Below the pieces are notes generated by a model that had not been told where the DNA came from, ran no database searches, and saw nothing but the letters and a program-made list of their open reading frames with translations. A stretch of DNA of 64,000 nt from Alligator mississippiensis (taxonomy: Eukaryota; Chordata; Crocodylia; Alligatoridae): the NCBI RefSeq assembly GCF_030867095.1, contig NC_081824.1, forward strand, positions 120,598,162 through 120,662,161, written 5' to 3'. Position numbers and translations under genes: made by a program. Shown here in pieces: positions 13,576-26,507 of this stretch (its first letter is position 1; each line of letters opens with the position of its first letter).

Positions 13576-13714
13576 GGCAAACATACTGATGGAAATCTAT
13601 TACAAAGATAGGTTAGTGCAACCCATCTGAAGAAGAAATATGGTAGTGTCTGCACACAGCCCCCTTCAGCACCAACTCCTTTTTAAGTCATGGTGAACCA
13701 CTATGCTGAATACA

Positions 13715-13948
13715 TTTCGACTTCCTCTTTACTGGAAGACTGGACATAAGGAGCAACTTCTCCATAAGGGTAACTAGAACCTGGAACACACTCCCAGCAG
13801 AGATGGTGCGGTTGCCATCCTTGAAGGTGTTCAAGAGGAGGCTGGATAAGCACGTTGAGCTAGTTTGAGCTCATTAACCTCCTGCCTATGAACGGAACCA
13901 GACTTTATGATCTTCCAGGTCCCTTCTGGTCCACTGATTCTATGATTC
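13715..13948 (+). mobile_element. CR1 LINE 3' end
   Basis: This is a decayed CR1 3' terminus on the plus strand. It has an RLDIRSNF-like segment, a TWNTLPAEMV-like stretch, and the 3' tail ending CTGGTCCACTGATTCTATGATTC, which shows the ATTCTATG-type terminal repeat of CR1. Confidence 0.8.
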
Positions 13949-14377
13949 ACTTCCATAGCTGAGCTGTGCTTTTCTTTCCCATTTCCAATGATTCCCATGT
14001 TCAATGACATTTCTTCATCAACCTTAAACATCTGGCAAACATCACCAAATGGGGCCCCAAACAGTTCATCCAGAATCCCTCTGTCACATGTCCCCCCCCC
14101 CTCAGCCTGCTGCATATGGTTAGTGTGGCCCCACTCTCCATAAGGTAAATACAGACCAAGTTGCCCTGCACTTCATCTGTATGTATTTTTTTTGGAGGAT
14201 CGTAGGTCTTGTGACAAGAACAGCCAGTTCCAGTCATGGGGGAGGGGGGGGGGTGGGGAGCTAATTAGCACATAGACCTTTGGAGGTTGGGGTTCGAGTT
14301 TGTAATCTGGAATACACACACATGCTGAGCTATGAGGTCACCATGGCTTTAAATGCTGTTGACTGCTGAATGAACTA

Positions 14378-14674
14378 CAGTATAACCTCATAAACCCGGA
14401 TATCAAAAATCTGTAATTCTTGAAAATCTGGCATTTAAAAAAAATACACTACATAGGGGAGCAGTGGAGGGGGAAGATGCACACGGCAGCTGACACCACC
14501 CTCCACCACCCTGTACCACCATTCTGCGTGCAGCTGCTGCTCCATGACCGGCCACTGCTACCGCACCCTCCCTCTCTCCGTGACCGGCCGCAGCTCTGGT
14601 TTCAAAAATCAGAAATTTTCAAATTTCCAGCAGGTGCTTGGTCCCAAGCATGCCAGATTTATGAGGTTATACTG
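14378..14674. mobile_element. Tigger/pogo-like MITE with TA target duplication
   Basis: Terminal inverted repeats of 22 bp match at 20 positions: CAGTATAACCTCATAAACCCGG at the left and CAGTATAACCTCATAAATCTGG inverted at the right. TA dinucleotides flank both ends (14376-14377 and 14675-14676), as expected for Tc1/mariner-superfamily elements. The 297-bp interior has no transposase. The CAGTATAACCTC start resembles Tigger/pogo termini. Confidence 0.85.
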
Positions 14675-16725
14675 TATATGGTGACTCATAAGACGTTTGA
14701 TTTTAGACTAATGTGATAAGTAGCTTGTACTATACATAAGTACAAAAGCACTGCTTAAAAGTACGTTTATGGAGTACATTTGCTAAAACTTGCAGCAGTT
14801 TCAAAAAAAGGTAAAATACATCAATTTTGGATGAGCTAAGTCTATGGATACCCGTCAGAAGTTTGCCTATATTATAAATTATGTTTATTTCAAGGTCAGT
14901 GTTTTCAAATTTGCACCTCACTTCCATGTGCTCAGAGCGAGCAGGGACAGAGAGAACAGGAAGTAAAGGGGGAGAGAAAATGGAACTGCAGGGGAGATGG
15001 GCTACCTGACTTCACCAGATTTATTTTCCCTGCTGTAGAAGTAGAAGGGAACAAATTCAAGGAAAATCTCCAATAACTAGATTCTCTACCTAGAAAATTG
15101 TAACTAGTTAATACATTTTCCACATATAGAACCTAACCATTGGGGGGGATCATCTCATATTGGAGTAAATTTGGTACCTTTCACAGATGCCAACAGCCTA
15201 CTGGTTACACTGAATGGAACCCAGGGGTTCAAATGATCATATTCAGGGGAGAAATAATAAAGAAAACCAACAACAACAAAGTGGATCTTGGCATAACTTC
15301 ACATAAGTTCACAGTACAAACAAGACATACATCTCCAGTAAGTTTCAAAGGAGAGGTCAGAATTTCTATAGTTGTATGAAGGAAATTATAAGGAAACCTA
15401 AACACGTCATTGTGGTTCACTTACATTGCCTACCCATCATTTAAACTACCCACGCACAGGGTCCAATCAGAACGCTGGGAATGAAATGTGCACGTCTATG
15501 TACTGGAAGAGTATTATACTATGGAGAGCAAGGCCACTTGATTATTCTGGCCCATTCCCGGGCTGGATTAAGAGACGTAACTAATTGATTCTCATCTTAG
15601 AACTGTGTAAAAGCGTGTTGCAAATATAGTATAAGCGCTTGATTTATTTTACTATGTTTTATTATGTAATTATATACTAAATGAGTCTGTAATGTTTCAC
15701 TTGCTTTTTAATGTACTGACTGGCTTTGCGTATAAGAAGTCTGCAATAGGTGTTACGGTATTGGAAGTCTCATTCTAGTGCAGTAATCGCGTAGTAAGCA
15801 ATTCCAATGAAGTAATCATTTATGACGGTTTATGCTTCTGAGGCTATGTTTCACTAGAAAAATAGGGATATTTAAAAAGTAAATATTAACATTATATTTT
15901 GGGCAATTTGCATTTTAAAAGTCAACAGGTTCCCAGCTATGGTTAACCACTGTCAGCTAAAAATGAATACACAAATATTCTAGTTTATGATACACTAGCA
16001 TGGATTAGCCAATACTCTTTTCCAGCATGAAAAAAACACAACCTATGTTCAAACCTGTGATTTAAGATTGCAGACTTGTAAATTCTTCACTATAAGAACA
16101 CTGGTAGTCCAAATCAACTCAAAGAAACTATTCACGGAAACAAAGTTATGTACTTGCTTGAGGCTTTGCAGGAAGAGACACTTAATTTCCTTTATCTTGT
16201 TTTAGTCTAAAAAAGTTTTACAACAGCAAATTCTGTATCTGTACCCAGTTCCACTATGCATTTTAGAGATGCAATGACAAATTCAGGTTTGAGTTAAGTC
16301 TCGTTGAGACTTTATAGAACTATGAATTATAAAAGTTGCTCCAACCTGTTCAACCACATGTCTCCTCCTCCCCACTACTTCCTGCAAGATGATACTGCAG
16401 TGTTGTTATGCACTGTTAAACAGCAAAATTTCAGTAGTGAAAAAATACAATCTTGGAATTATATAAATAAGGGTAAAGAGCTTTCAGCTGAAGAAGAGGC
16501 ATAAAATGATCAAACTGACAAGAACCGACTTAAATGCTAAAGAGCGCTGAAAAGTTTAGCATTTTAGGTTATAATCTGATTAAAATGCATGCGTTTCAGG
16601 AAGAAAAGTTTCAGAGTAGCTTTAGAATTCAGTTTCTGGAACACTGAACAGTTATACTGGCAGATGGTTCTCAAAATTAAGTGCTTATTGAACTAAATGG
16701 CTCAAATAACCTTCTCTAGCATGCT
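14675..16725. other. Intronic sequence with no recognised gene
   Basis: REPS1 intron 1. The segment 15440-15850 is CpG-containing and has a CCAATCAGAACG motif. It may be an old LTR or other repeat remnant, but I cannot assign it. No exons were seen. Confidence 0.4.
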
Positions 16726-17515
16726 TATCACAGAACTGTAGGGCTGGAAGGTGTCTCAAGAGGTCACCTAGTCTATAACATACTCAGAGGCAAGATGAAG
16801 TATATCTAAAACATCCCTGACAGATACTTATCTAACCTGTTTTCAAAATCTCTCCATTGACAGGGATTACAACAGTCTTCCTAGACAGTTGCTGCTGAGG
16901 TCAATGACTTCTTTTCCCACAACTAGCAGATCATCTCAATACTGTATTTCCTAGCTGACACAAACTCAGTTCCAACACAGAATATGTTTCTGAATCTCTT
17001 ATTTTTGTCCTTCTCCTTCGGGCTTGCTCCTATTTGTTTACATGTTTAAGTGCGTCACCCAAGTTGGACAAAATATTCCAAATGAGATTTCACCATTGCA
17101 AAGAATAGCAGGGTAGCTGCATCTTACATGCAACACTTCCATTACCACACCGCTTTGGCCTTTTGACAGTATGACGTTAACTTTATCAGTTTATAACAAC
17201 TCCCAGTTTCTCATCTATAGAACTTGGCTAGGCAGCAGTAATCTACCATTTTGTATTTCTGCATTTTAGTTCCCCTAAATGTAGTACTGGACCTTGCTTC
17301 ACTGGATTTCATATTATTGTCATGAGCCCAACCCTCCCAGCCTGGCATCAAATTTTAAGTGTATACTTATATCCGTCAACGAAATTGTCAAAATACTAAG
17401 TATCAGACCCAAGACAGATCCCTGCAGGACCTCATTTGCATGTCATTCCAGTTGGACAGCAAGCCACTGATTATTAGGGTACATCCTTTCAGTGAGCCAT
17501 GCAGCTGTACACCCC
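16725..17515 (-). mobile_element. Old CR1/L3-type LINE copy, antisense
   Basis: Plus-strand sequence starts with the reverse of a CR1 3' end (ACTGTAGGGCTGGAAGGTGTC) and continues through the usual antisense blocks. Those include the ATCCCTGACAGATACTTATC-like part and a GATCCCTGCAGGACCTCATT block near the far end. High divergence suggests an ancient copy. Confidence 0.65.
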
Positions 17516-17527
17516 CTTCATCTAGAC

Positions 17528-17874
17528 CAACGGTGACCAAAATGCAGTCTGCAGAGCTGTGTTATCTGGCTCACAGGGCTACCTACAGGTCCAGAAATTT
17601 GGAAGTATGGCAAGCAGTGGCAATGTTGTTGGTTGCAGCAATCAGTGCTGCTGCAACTTGTTCTGGCACCAAATTTCTGGACTTTTGGGGAGCCCCACTG
17701 GCTGGATCCAAAGCAGAGCTACATCATCTGTCCTGTGGGGCCAATAATTTGGTGGTGGGAGGAGCAGTGGCCGCCATGGCTCCAGGACCTGCAGCTATGA
17801 ACAGTACTAGCAAACGCCAGCCTCACAGTCCAGATGATGCAGTCCTGTGGAGCCAAATGAGTTGGGCATCAATG
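17528..17874. mobile_element. hAT-type MITE with perfect 8-bp target duplication
   Basis: ATCTAGAC occurs immediately before (17520-17527) and after (17875-17882) the element. The imperfect terminal inverted repeats begin CAACGGTGACCAAAA at the left and CATTGATGCCCAACT inverted at the right. It is 347 bp long, GC-rich relative to its flanks, and encodes no transposase. Confidence 0.85.
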
Positions 17875-17882
17875 ATCTAGAC

Positions 17883-19110
17883 CATATTTCCCTACTTTGC
17901 TTAGAAGAATCTAAAGGGGGACTGTCAAATTTACAGAGCATCTCGTATCTCCTGCTTTCACTGTATTCACTAGGCCAGCTACTCTGTTAAAAAGGAAAGG
18001 TGGACAGCAGATAGGTTAAAGACTAATACATTATAAAGAGAATGCTATTAGAAACCGTGAAAACGCTAGGAGCTAGAGTGTTTTGAAAGGGTCAGTTCCA
18101 CAAAAATGACAGCACTGCTTTCATTACATTCAGACAGGTGCTAACTTTTCTTCAGTCCTTAGACTATGTACCTTCAAAGTACTCTGTAGAAGGTATAAAA
18201 GATATAAAAAACAAAAGATACTAACGCTAATGAATTTGAATTCCAACACACAAAACACTTTCAGCAAATATTCATGACATTCAAATCTGAAGAACTGAAT
18301 ACTAGTTAGCTGAATACTATTTGCATAATGTATTTGCAAAATGTACCAAGAAGTAACATTTAATCATATCAAGTTTAAAACAGGTTGACACTACAGCTAT
18401 TTTGTTTCTTTTGCATATAAGGGATATGGCAACAAATCCTTTCCACCCTAGCTAGCTGATGTCCACTAAAAGTTTTTCCAGGTCTTGGGCCATATATTTT
18501 GGAAGACTGGTGAGCAAGATTTAAAGACCTTATAATAGAAGTAGGGCATGCTAAATTTGTTGTCATGATAATCAAGGGAATTTTAGTTGATTCCACAAGC
18601 TCTGGGTCATAGAATATCAACTTCAGATGAGTCAGTCAAAGGAATAAAGTCGACAGTACTGGAGCACTTCCAAGAAGAGAAACGAGTGAGGGTAGTGTTC
18701 CTCTTTGTGGTGAGGAACTATCTGGAGTTCCCAGCTATACCCAGAGGGACCATTTTTATTGCATGCTGTACCTATAATGTAAATAGTGACATTTTAGAAG
18801 TCTGTGCTCATCTTTGACAATGGATTCTGCACTGCACAAGTAAAATACAAAAGAGTTTCTCTCCCTCTTTAAAGCAACATGATTACAATCCCAAATTCAT
18901 GAATATCCCATTACTTAACTGTTCATGATCATTCAAATCCGAAATAAAGACAACAAAAGCACTGGAATTCAGAATAGACCACACTGAGTAACACGATGTA
19001 AGAATTGTATCAGTATGCATTTGGGGTAACTGCGATATTAGGGTGGCAAAATCAAAAGGTAGATATGGTTTTTGACAAGCAAGGAACATACTTACCAGTA
19101 CCTAAATTAC
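17883..19110. other. Intronic sequence with no recognised gene
   Basis: REPS1 intron 1. AT-rich, with small open frames only and no recognised repeats. Confidence 0.4.
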
Positions 19111-19895
19111 CATATTTACTGGAGTACAATACAACACCCCCTCATCACTAGATTCTCTTTATATAAAAAACAGAAAATTTGTCATAATTTTCTAGGTATA
19201 TCTAAAGCATTAGAAGGTCCTCTTGACGTCTCACCCCCCAAATTCTACAGCAGGGAAAGAAGTGTGAGGGAGAGGGGGGGAGAAATCAGGTGGCCCCCTT
19301 GCCTTCTGTCCCATCCACTTCTTCCCCTTTCAGCTTTCCTGCCTCACTGCCACCTACACCCCCCCCACCAACTCCCCCGTCTGCCTCCCCGCCGTTCTCC
19401 CCAAACTGCCCCGTTTCTGCCTCTTCTCCTCCCCCCCTTACTCTCAGACACTTATAGAGCTGCTCTGTCCTGGAACACAGCTTGTGGAAGCTCAGCCCTT
19501 GCCTGGCCATGCTGCAGTTCTGGATGCTACTGACTGCCTCCGCAGGCAATGCAGCAGGGTCTGCACTACTGATTGGCCAGGAACGGGAAGGAGTTTCCGT
19601 GTGTTCTGTGTTTAGGAGACCCCAGACCCGAGCTAGAGCCCAGAGGTGAACTGCATTTGACTGTAAGGGGCAGGGAAGGGGATGGGGCAGAAGCTGCAGG
19701 TAGGAAGGGGGGGTTGGGGCAGGAAGCTGCTGCGAGTCTGATTCTGGCCCCAACCCCGGGCTCAGGGCCAGAGTTAGAGCCGCAACAGCCGCCTGTTCCT
19801 CCATCCATTTTATATGTGAATACAAGGCAAGAGGCTTTTCCTCCCCATGCTGATTGAGGTGGGGGAGAACCTTGCTTTATATTTGAGTAAATATG
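19111..19895. mobile_element. DNA-transposon-like element with GC-rich core
   Basis: The left edge is CATATTTACTGGAGTACAAT and the right edge read inverted is CATATTTACTCAAATATAAA, sharing a CATATTTACT terminus followed by a similar C-rich stretch. The core contains long open frames on both strands that come from a GC-rich, A/T-poor insert. They have no recognised domain. The superfamily and target duplication could not be decided. Confidence 0.55.
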
Positions 19896-21411
19896 ATACC
19901 ATCTACCTAACTGTGTATCACTTGAAGAAAGCTATAAAAATATAATTTAAAAGATCAGAAATGTGGCCCTTCTAAAACTGGGCCTGCAACGGAAACCAGA
20001 AGTCTCCCTTTTAAAATCAGCATAGCTCCCATTTCTAGTACAGCAGAATCTTTATAAAAAATGCCATTGTCACAGGATATGCTTATTCTGAGCACTGTGA
20101 GTTTTGGAAGGAAAGGAAGGATTCTTTGTAAGTTTTAACAGTCACTAGTAAAACTACTCAGATTCAGAATGCTAGTAGTCCCAAGACAGGAAAACTACTG
20201 GACAGAGTAAACAAGTTGATAGGGTACATCACAATATAATAAGTGTTGCACAAAAATCATCATGTTGCATATATATAATATTTCTATTTTGGGCACTGTA
20301 CATATACATGAAGATACCAGTGGCCCCTGCCCAAGTTTAGAATTTGAAGCACACAGACAAGACTCAGGATATAACAAGCTATGCAGTGAATGTAGTGATC
20401 ATAATGTAGCTTGATTAGTTACCTGCATCTAACTGATTCACTTCAAGGAAAAAAAATAGAAGTCACCCTTCTTAGCCTGATGAAAGAATGATCCTTATCT
20501 GACCAGGAGGATATGAAAACTGTTCTGAATGTAATTGTTTTTAAAAGGTCAGTTTATGAAGACCCGTCTTTCTAAGTTTGGTTATAACTTAAAAAAACAA
20601 AACAAAACAAAAAAAAGCACACAAAAACTTATGTGCAGGTAGCTATGAACTTACATGTGCAAATAGCTAAGAACTTACATTCTGTTTTAAGGATGAGATC
20701 TTGTATGTTACTGACATCTGAATTTCTTGAAGTGGGTCACCTGGTAAGATTTGGTCTATAACTGTACAGCTAACTATACCTAAAGCTAGCCACATGAAAA
20801 GGGAGAAAGAAGCCTCAGGGAAAAAGGAAGATTATTTGAACCTCAAAGTCCTCCTGGAGTAACTATCAAAAGGAACTGGAGCCAGATCAGAACCATGACT
20901 CCTTATGCAAGTTCAGGTCTGAAAATCAGTTCAAAGGGCCATGTAGGTAGTCCCAAGGGCAACTGCTTTCTAAAGTACTGTGTTTTTTCCAATGCAGCAT
21001 AATTTCATTCTTGTCCAGCAAGAGTCAGCTGAGTATTAAAGAGTATTCATTCCACGAGCTATCAAAATACAAGAAACATTCCAGATGTTAACAGGACTAG
21101 GTTGAAACGGATAAGAAATTCATCCCTATTTGATATTATTGACACTGCGTGGCAACAATTGTACAGGGCACTATCTTGTTAGCTTAGTACTTTCTAAGGG
21201 GATCGATCAGAACCACTTCCACACAGTGATCCCTGGTAACATCTCTGACAGCCAAGAGCTCCCAAATTGACAAAAAACGCCTAAGCACAAGATGATAAAA
21301 ATATGGACACTATTTCTGTCATACGAAAGTAGTACCTTCTAACTTAAAAGATTCCTTGCAACCACTCTGCAAAGCTTGAAAACCTGTCTTAAAGCAGTTT
21401 ACCTTCAGGTT
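19896..21411. other. Intronic sequence with no recognised gene
   Basis: REPS1 intron 1. An A-rich simple stretch occurs at about 20590-20620. A near-repeat of AGCTA..GAACTTACAT lies near 20640-20680. Nothing else was recognised. Confidence 0.4.
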
Positions 21412-21419
21412 GTATAGGC

Positions 21420-21897
21420 CAGTGTTTCTCAACCTTTTAAGTAGCAAGTACCCCTTAACTTATTAAAATTTTAATAAGTACCCCAACACTCAATTTTCCA
21501 AGGGATTTTATATTTACAGACTAATGTGTGACATGTGTTGGAAGAAGGGCTGCGTATATAAGGCCGTGATATGACAGATGCCTGATCTGGTGTGGATAGG
21601 GTTGCCACCTTTTATACCAGGGGTGGACAACTCAAGTATGTACCTGGGCTAAAGGTGATGTTGGCCAAAGCTAGGAGGGCTTTGCGCAGCATGCCAAATT
21701 ATTACTGGGGAATTTAAAGTGCCACGCAATATGCAGTGCACCAAATTTTTTGCCATAGTTTTGAGAGGTGGAAGGGGTGAGAGAGAGAGAGAGAGAGGAA
21801 AAGAGGGCAAGAGAGAGTGTTGGGGTACCCATGTACCCCCTCTGCCTGTGTCTCACATACCCCCAGGGGTATGCATACCATAGGTTGAGAAACAATG
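21420..21897. mobile_element. hAT-type MITE with 8-bp target duplication
   Basis: The flanks are GTATAGGC (21412-21419) and GTACAGGC (21898-21905), matching at 7 of 8. The terminal inverted repeats are CAGTGTTTCTCAACCT and CATTGTTTCTCAACCT. The 478-bp interior includes a GA-rich run near 21778-21800 and no transposase. Confidence 0.88.
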
Positions 21898-21905
21898 GTA
21901 CAGGC

Positions 21906-23130
21906 AACTATTACTATGGCTTTTCCTAAATTTAAAACTACCTAAAAAATTGTAAAGACAAGCAGCACAAGTAATACATACGAAACAAAATTTAAACTTT
22001 TCTAAAGATGTGTGTTCAAAGTCTATGGCTCTCTCCTGAGAATTGCAATGGGAATAGAACTCCTCTCTATGTTCTTATTTTTCTAGTGGCCAATTAGCAG
22101 GCAAATGGTAGCTGAGTTTCATGACTTTTCAAACTACAATACAAATTAAACAAACTAATTATCGAAAACACAAGAAATCTCCATCTTTTAACATTTGTTT
22201 GGATTATTTATACACAAATCAAATCAAAAGTAATAGCTTACACTACTGTGGCATTTTTTCTTGCCAAAACAATGAATTCCTTGAACTATCATTTAACATT
22301 GTAGTATGCTCTTATACAGTAACTGTGGAAGTACTGAAGTAATAAAAGAGTGGGTGAAAATATGAATACTGAACTCCACACATTTATTAATAGCTCAGCT
22401 AGTATTGTTTGCTCCAGGAATTATATTTAGTTTGAGCCCCAAAAGAGACAACAGAAGAAAATGCAGCATTTCAAGCCACTAAACCCACTATGATAAAGTT
22501 GCTGCCCTGGCTTAATGTGTAGTCTCATGATTGACCAGGTAGATACAAGACACTCAGTGACTTGGCTTTGCACTCTATCAAAGTTTAAGGATTGCAAGTC
22601 TTCAAAGCTGATCATTATTAGAAATCTGATTAGGTTTCTGGCAATTTTAAGAGTTAAGAAAGTCATTAACACAGCAGTTTAACTATCCCAACACAAGTGT
22701 TCATGGTTAGGCTGGAACAGTACTACTAATATTAGTTCTTACACTATCATAGCATTTAAACACGTTTTATTTTGGGTATGATAGTTTGCCACAATTCATT
22801 ACGCAGAACTCCCCAGAGGTTTCACTACAAGTGCTTCACTGGCAGTGGAAGCAATCTGAGGAACTCAACTGGGACACTAGCTCCTCAGACAGCTTCGGTG
22901 ACAAGTACCCCTCTTCTGACACTTGAAGCACTGGCCAAGGGAAAGGAGAAAGTAAATTTGTTTTGGAGCACGACCTGGCTCTAGAACAAGACCCTAAATC
23001 TCAACTGTTCAGATAGTTTCCCCTCCCTGCTAAAATCTGTAACGTTAAAACAGAGAAACCCAAGTCTAACAAATCACAACTGATCTAGAGTTGCATGCCT
23101 AGCTGGAAAGCTCAGCAGGTTTTCCCTATT
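21906..23130. other. Intronic sequence with no recognised gene
   Basis: REPS1 intron 1. No supported exon or repeat. Confidence 0.4.
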
Positions 23131-23139
23131 CAGAGGAGA

Positions 23140-23850
23140 ACACTTACCCATAATGTGGACTGTAGCAGGAGGCTCAGTGCTCCTGCAACTTTAAGAGGAG
23201 GTAGGCTGCTTGAAAAGCAGCCTGCAGGTGTGGTAGGGCAATTAGGAGTCACATGGCCTACAGGGGCTGGGCTATCGGGATATAAGATGGAGCTGGGCAG
23301 ACAGTCTACACCCAAAAGCTGTGGAGAGAGGAGCTTCTGAGAAATGTCTGAGCTACGGTAAGCAATGTTGATGGCTTGTAGAAAGGACTAAGGAGGTCCC
23401 AGAGAGAAAGCAGGGGCTAGAAGGCTTGGAAAGAGGGTAGAGGGCCAGAGGCTCTGGGGAGCAGGTAGAGCCAGGGTGCCTGTAGGTCTCACTACCTAGG
23501 AGTGGGGTCAGGGCTCAGGAAGAGCCAACAGCCAAGAAGGCCACAGCTGAAGGCTGGCAAGGCTTGAGAGCTCAGGGGTCTTAACTGGCCTAGGAGCAGG
23601 GCCAAGGTTCAAGTAGAAAAACTGAAGGCCAGGAGGGCCACAGCCAGGAACAGATGGGGCCAGAGTACCCATAGCTTGAGAGGAGCTGCTGCAAGGATGA
23701 ACAAAGCCAGGAGCCTGTAGGGGCAGATATGATTTGATCAGGGTGTGACACATCTGTGAGGCATGACAGGGTGCACTGGAGACTATAGAGACCATGTACT
23801 TGGCCCTTAAGGTGAGGAACACTGACACCTGTGTTCGTAAGAATGAGACC
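23140..23850 (+). repeat. Promoter-bearing repeat (LTR-like), related to 60000-61560
   Basis: The segment carries ACTTTAAGAGGAGGTAGGCT and GCAGCCTGCAGGTGTGGTAG upstream of a TATA-like box (TATAAG, 23281-23286), then a purine-rich G/A leader. The same order (ACTTAAGAGG, CAGCCTGCAG, GCAGGTGTGGCA, then TATA, then purine-rich leader) recurs near 60030-60410. This suggests one dispersed family with its own promoter. An LTR is the simplest reading, but no ends or coding interior are visible. Confidence 0.45.
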
Positions 23851-24030
23851 AGGCTTTGGAAGTCCTGGAGCAGCCTCCCTTTTCCTAAAAGATAAATAAT
23901 ATCAAGGCACGACAGGCAAGGAGAAGGAGAGATTGCCCAAAGATAGCAAAATGGACAGGGCCTTCAGGGACATCATAGCCATGCCTGGAGCAGAACCCTG
24001 TTACATGGACAAACAGGTCTCAAGGAGGTT

Positions 24031-24046
24031 GGGGGGGGGGGGGGGG
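24031..24046 (+). repeat. Poly(G) run of 16
   Basis: Homopolymer of 16 G on the plus strand, so C on the REPS1 sense strand. Assembly length error is possible. Confidence 0.9.
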
Positions 24047-26505
24047 AAACAAGAAATCAGTGATGTGAGGTGACAATAAGGGGAATAAACCTACTGTCTT
24101 CAATGATTAAGTCAGAGTTCAAGGGCTCTCATTAGCAGCACATATTTTAAATGTTTAAAATACCTTTATTAACCAAAAACTTTAATTTAAAGGTTCTGGG
24201 AGTATAACATGGCAGTCTAAAATTCTCTGGCTGCCTGCAATATGATGAATGCTACTTTATTTTCAACTCTTGATCTCTTCTCTAATGCTAAACTAATCCC
24301 TTGCTCTTCTTTATTATGTGGCAGGACATTTTTACCTTTCCGAGGCTGGAAGGGGATTATCTGTTATGTTACTTTACTACTATTCCAGCTATGGTAGTGC
24401 CCTAGGAAAATTAATTACTTAAGTTTTCCCCTCCCCACCACTCCTGTTGGAGGATGTGGCATTCTGATCAGTATAGCACTCACTTCAGGAAATATGCTAG
24501 ATTCTGGTGTAAGGGCCCCACAAAGTCAGTCTCTGCTTTAGTGAACGGCCATGAACCATTATAATATGATAAGCCATTTTATCTAAACTACCTATCTTTC
24601 CATTCAACCAGGGATGAAATAGTTGGAAAAACTAGAAATGGGGAAACATGGGCAGCCACTAAGTCCTGTTATCTCTGAAAAGTCCCCATGTATTTTAATG
24701 TTTCAAGAAACTGTAGTTCTTCTGAGTGAGTAGCTAGCACAGACGCATTCAACAGCAGAAGACTAACACCTTGCTTTACGAATAAAATAATCTTAAAAGA
24801 GCCATAAGGAAACAAACTAATTAAACAGGGTTACACGACACACGCCATTTCTTTTGCTGACTCCAAACCCATTGTAAACTGGTAATCATTAAGTCCCTGA
24901 AACCTGGCAAGAGAATTTTGTACTAAGAGCACAAAATCCTTCAATAAACTTTAATCAGGGTTTTCTAGAACATGCATATTTGGTGTAATATTATGAAGAT
25001 GCAGCAACAGCAAGTCCTGCAGCTCATCTAGCTGCAATTCTCAAAAATGATGGAAATGCAACAAAGCAGATAAGCAACCCTCAGAAATTCTGGCCAGATT
25101 TTCCAAGTCTCTCTTACTAGCATATGACAGTCCCCAGAAACGCACAGAATAACCAAAAAGGCATATTTTGGAAATACCTCTTTTATAAACAGATTATTTC
25201 AGGGGCCAAACCACTTGGACAACTTGTCCTACCAGTCAGCGTCTGTGGGTCACCAAAAAAGTGCTGATCTAAGCCATAGTTGGATTAGCAATTAATTGCA
25301 GATTTCAAAATGCCTTCAAGGGATATCGGGGGTGTGTGGGGGGGTAGTAATAAGTCTGTCTGATCCTCCTACTGGAACATGAACAATGTATGTATGGTAC
25401 TCAGAGGCTGACTGAACAAGAGTAGCTGCATACCTCCTTAAATAAATTTAAGTAAAGAAGTGAAGACTTCCTTGAAGTCTAGGGAACTCCCACATGAAGG
25501 CTTAATTTGCATGGTAAGTACTTACAGCCCTTCACAGCAGCCACTGTTATAGTACCACAGAGTTTTGTTGTTTTGGGAAGCCAAAAGGTGGAATCTTACA
25601 CTTTAAACATTTTAAAAACTAGTAAAATATTAGAAATCCATATAGACTGACAGTGACACTTTGGAATTGAAACTATTTACTAATGACTAGACTGCAAGTT
25701 GAAGATCTCAGACTGCAAGTGTTTGCAATGGATATGAGACATTTACTTAAATGTTAGAAGAGAAAGTATGTTACGTGTTCAAGCAAAAGAGAAGGCAGAA
25801 CTACAGTGAATGTAAGTGACCACTTTGAACACGTAGTCTAAGTATACGACAGCTAATTAACACTAAAGCTGTGAACACTTCTGAACACTTAAAATTCTGT
25901 TCCAGTTGCAAATATCTAGGATGCTTTGTTAATCCCCACCCCTTTGCAGGTCAGTTTTTAAAAGCTATTTTCACACTGAGTTGAGAATTGATAATAAAAA
26001 GCATTTCGGCTTAGATATTTATGAGGGAAAGCTCACCATATTAGGCAACAGAGTATGAGTTTTGGACCAGTTTCACCGACTGCCAAAATACTTGTGGTCA
26101 GAAACCGTTTAGGAAAACATCAATCTTTAATGTAAGCCTCATTTTCACTACCAAGAATAGTGTAAAAACAAAACAAAAAACCCCCAATGAAACACTTTGC
26201 TACACTATCGAGGCTTTTGTCAGATTTTCCAAAAAAACCCCAGAGTAGTGGGAGCATTAGGACAGAACAAACAGCTAATAGCTTAATCAACATGTTCTCT
26301 GAACCTGCTCAAGACAGAAATCTAATTGATTGTACTTAACACCTGGGACCAGATCATAACAGGGCTTCTCCAATGCTAACTTATGCAGTGCAGAATATGT
26401 TTGCTGGTCAAGACAATACTCGGAACTCAGGTGAGTACACAGAACTTAAGAAGTGAGTCTAGTATGAGTAAAGAAGCAGATTAAGTGCATTATTGTTGCA
26501 GAGCA
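24047..26505. other. Long repeat-poor intronic stretch
   Basis: About 2.4 kb of REPS1 intron 1 in which I recognise no transposon, gene or tandem repeat, apart from a short G-rich run at about 25330-25345. Confidence 0.4.
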
Positions 26506-26507
26506 AA

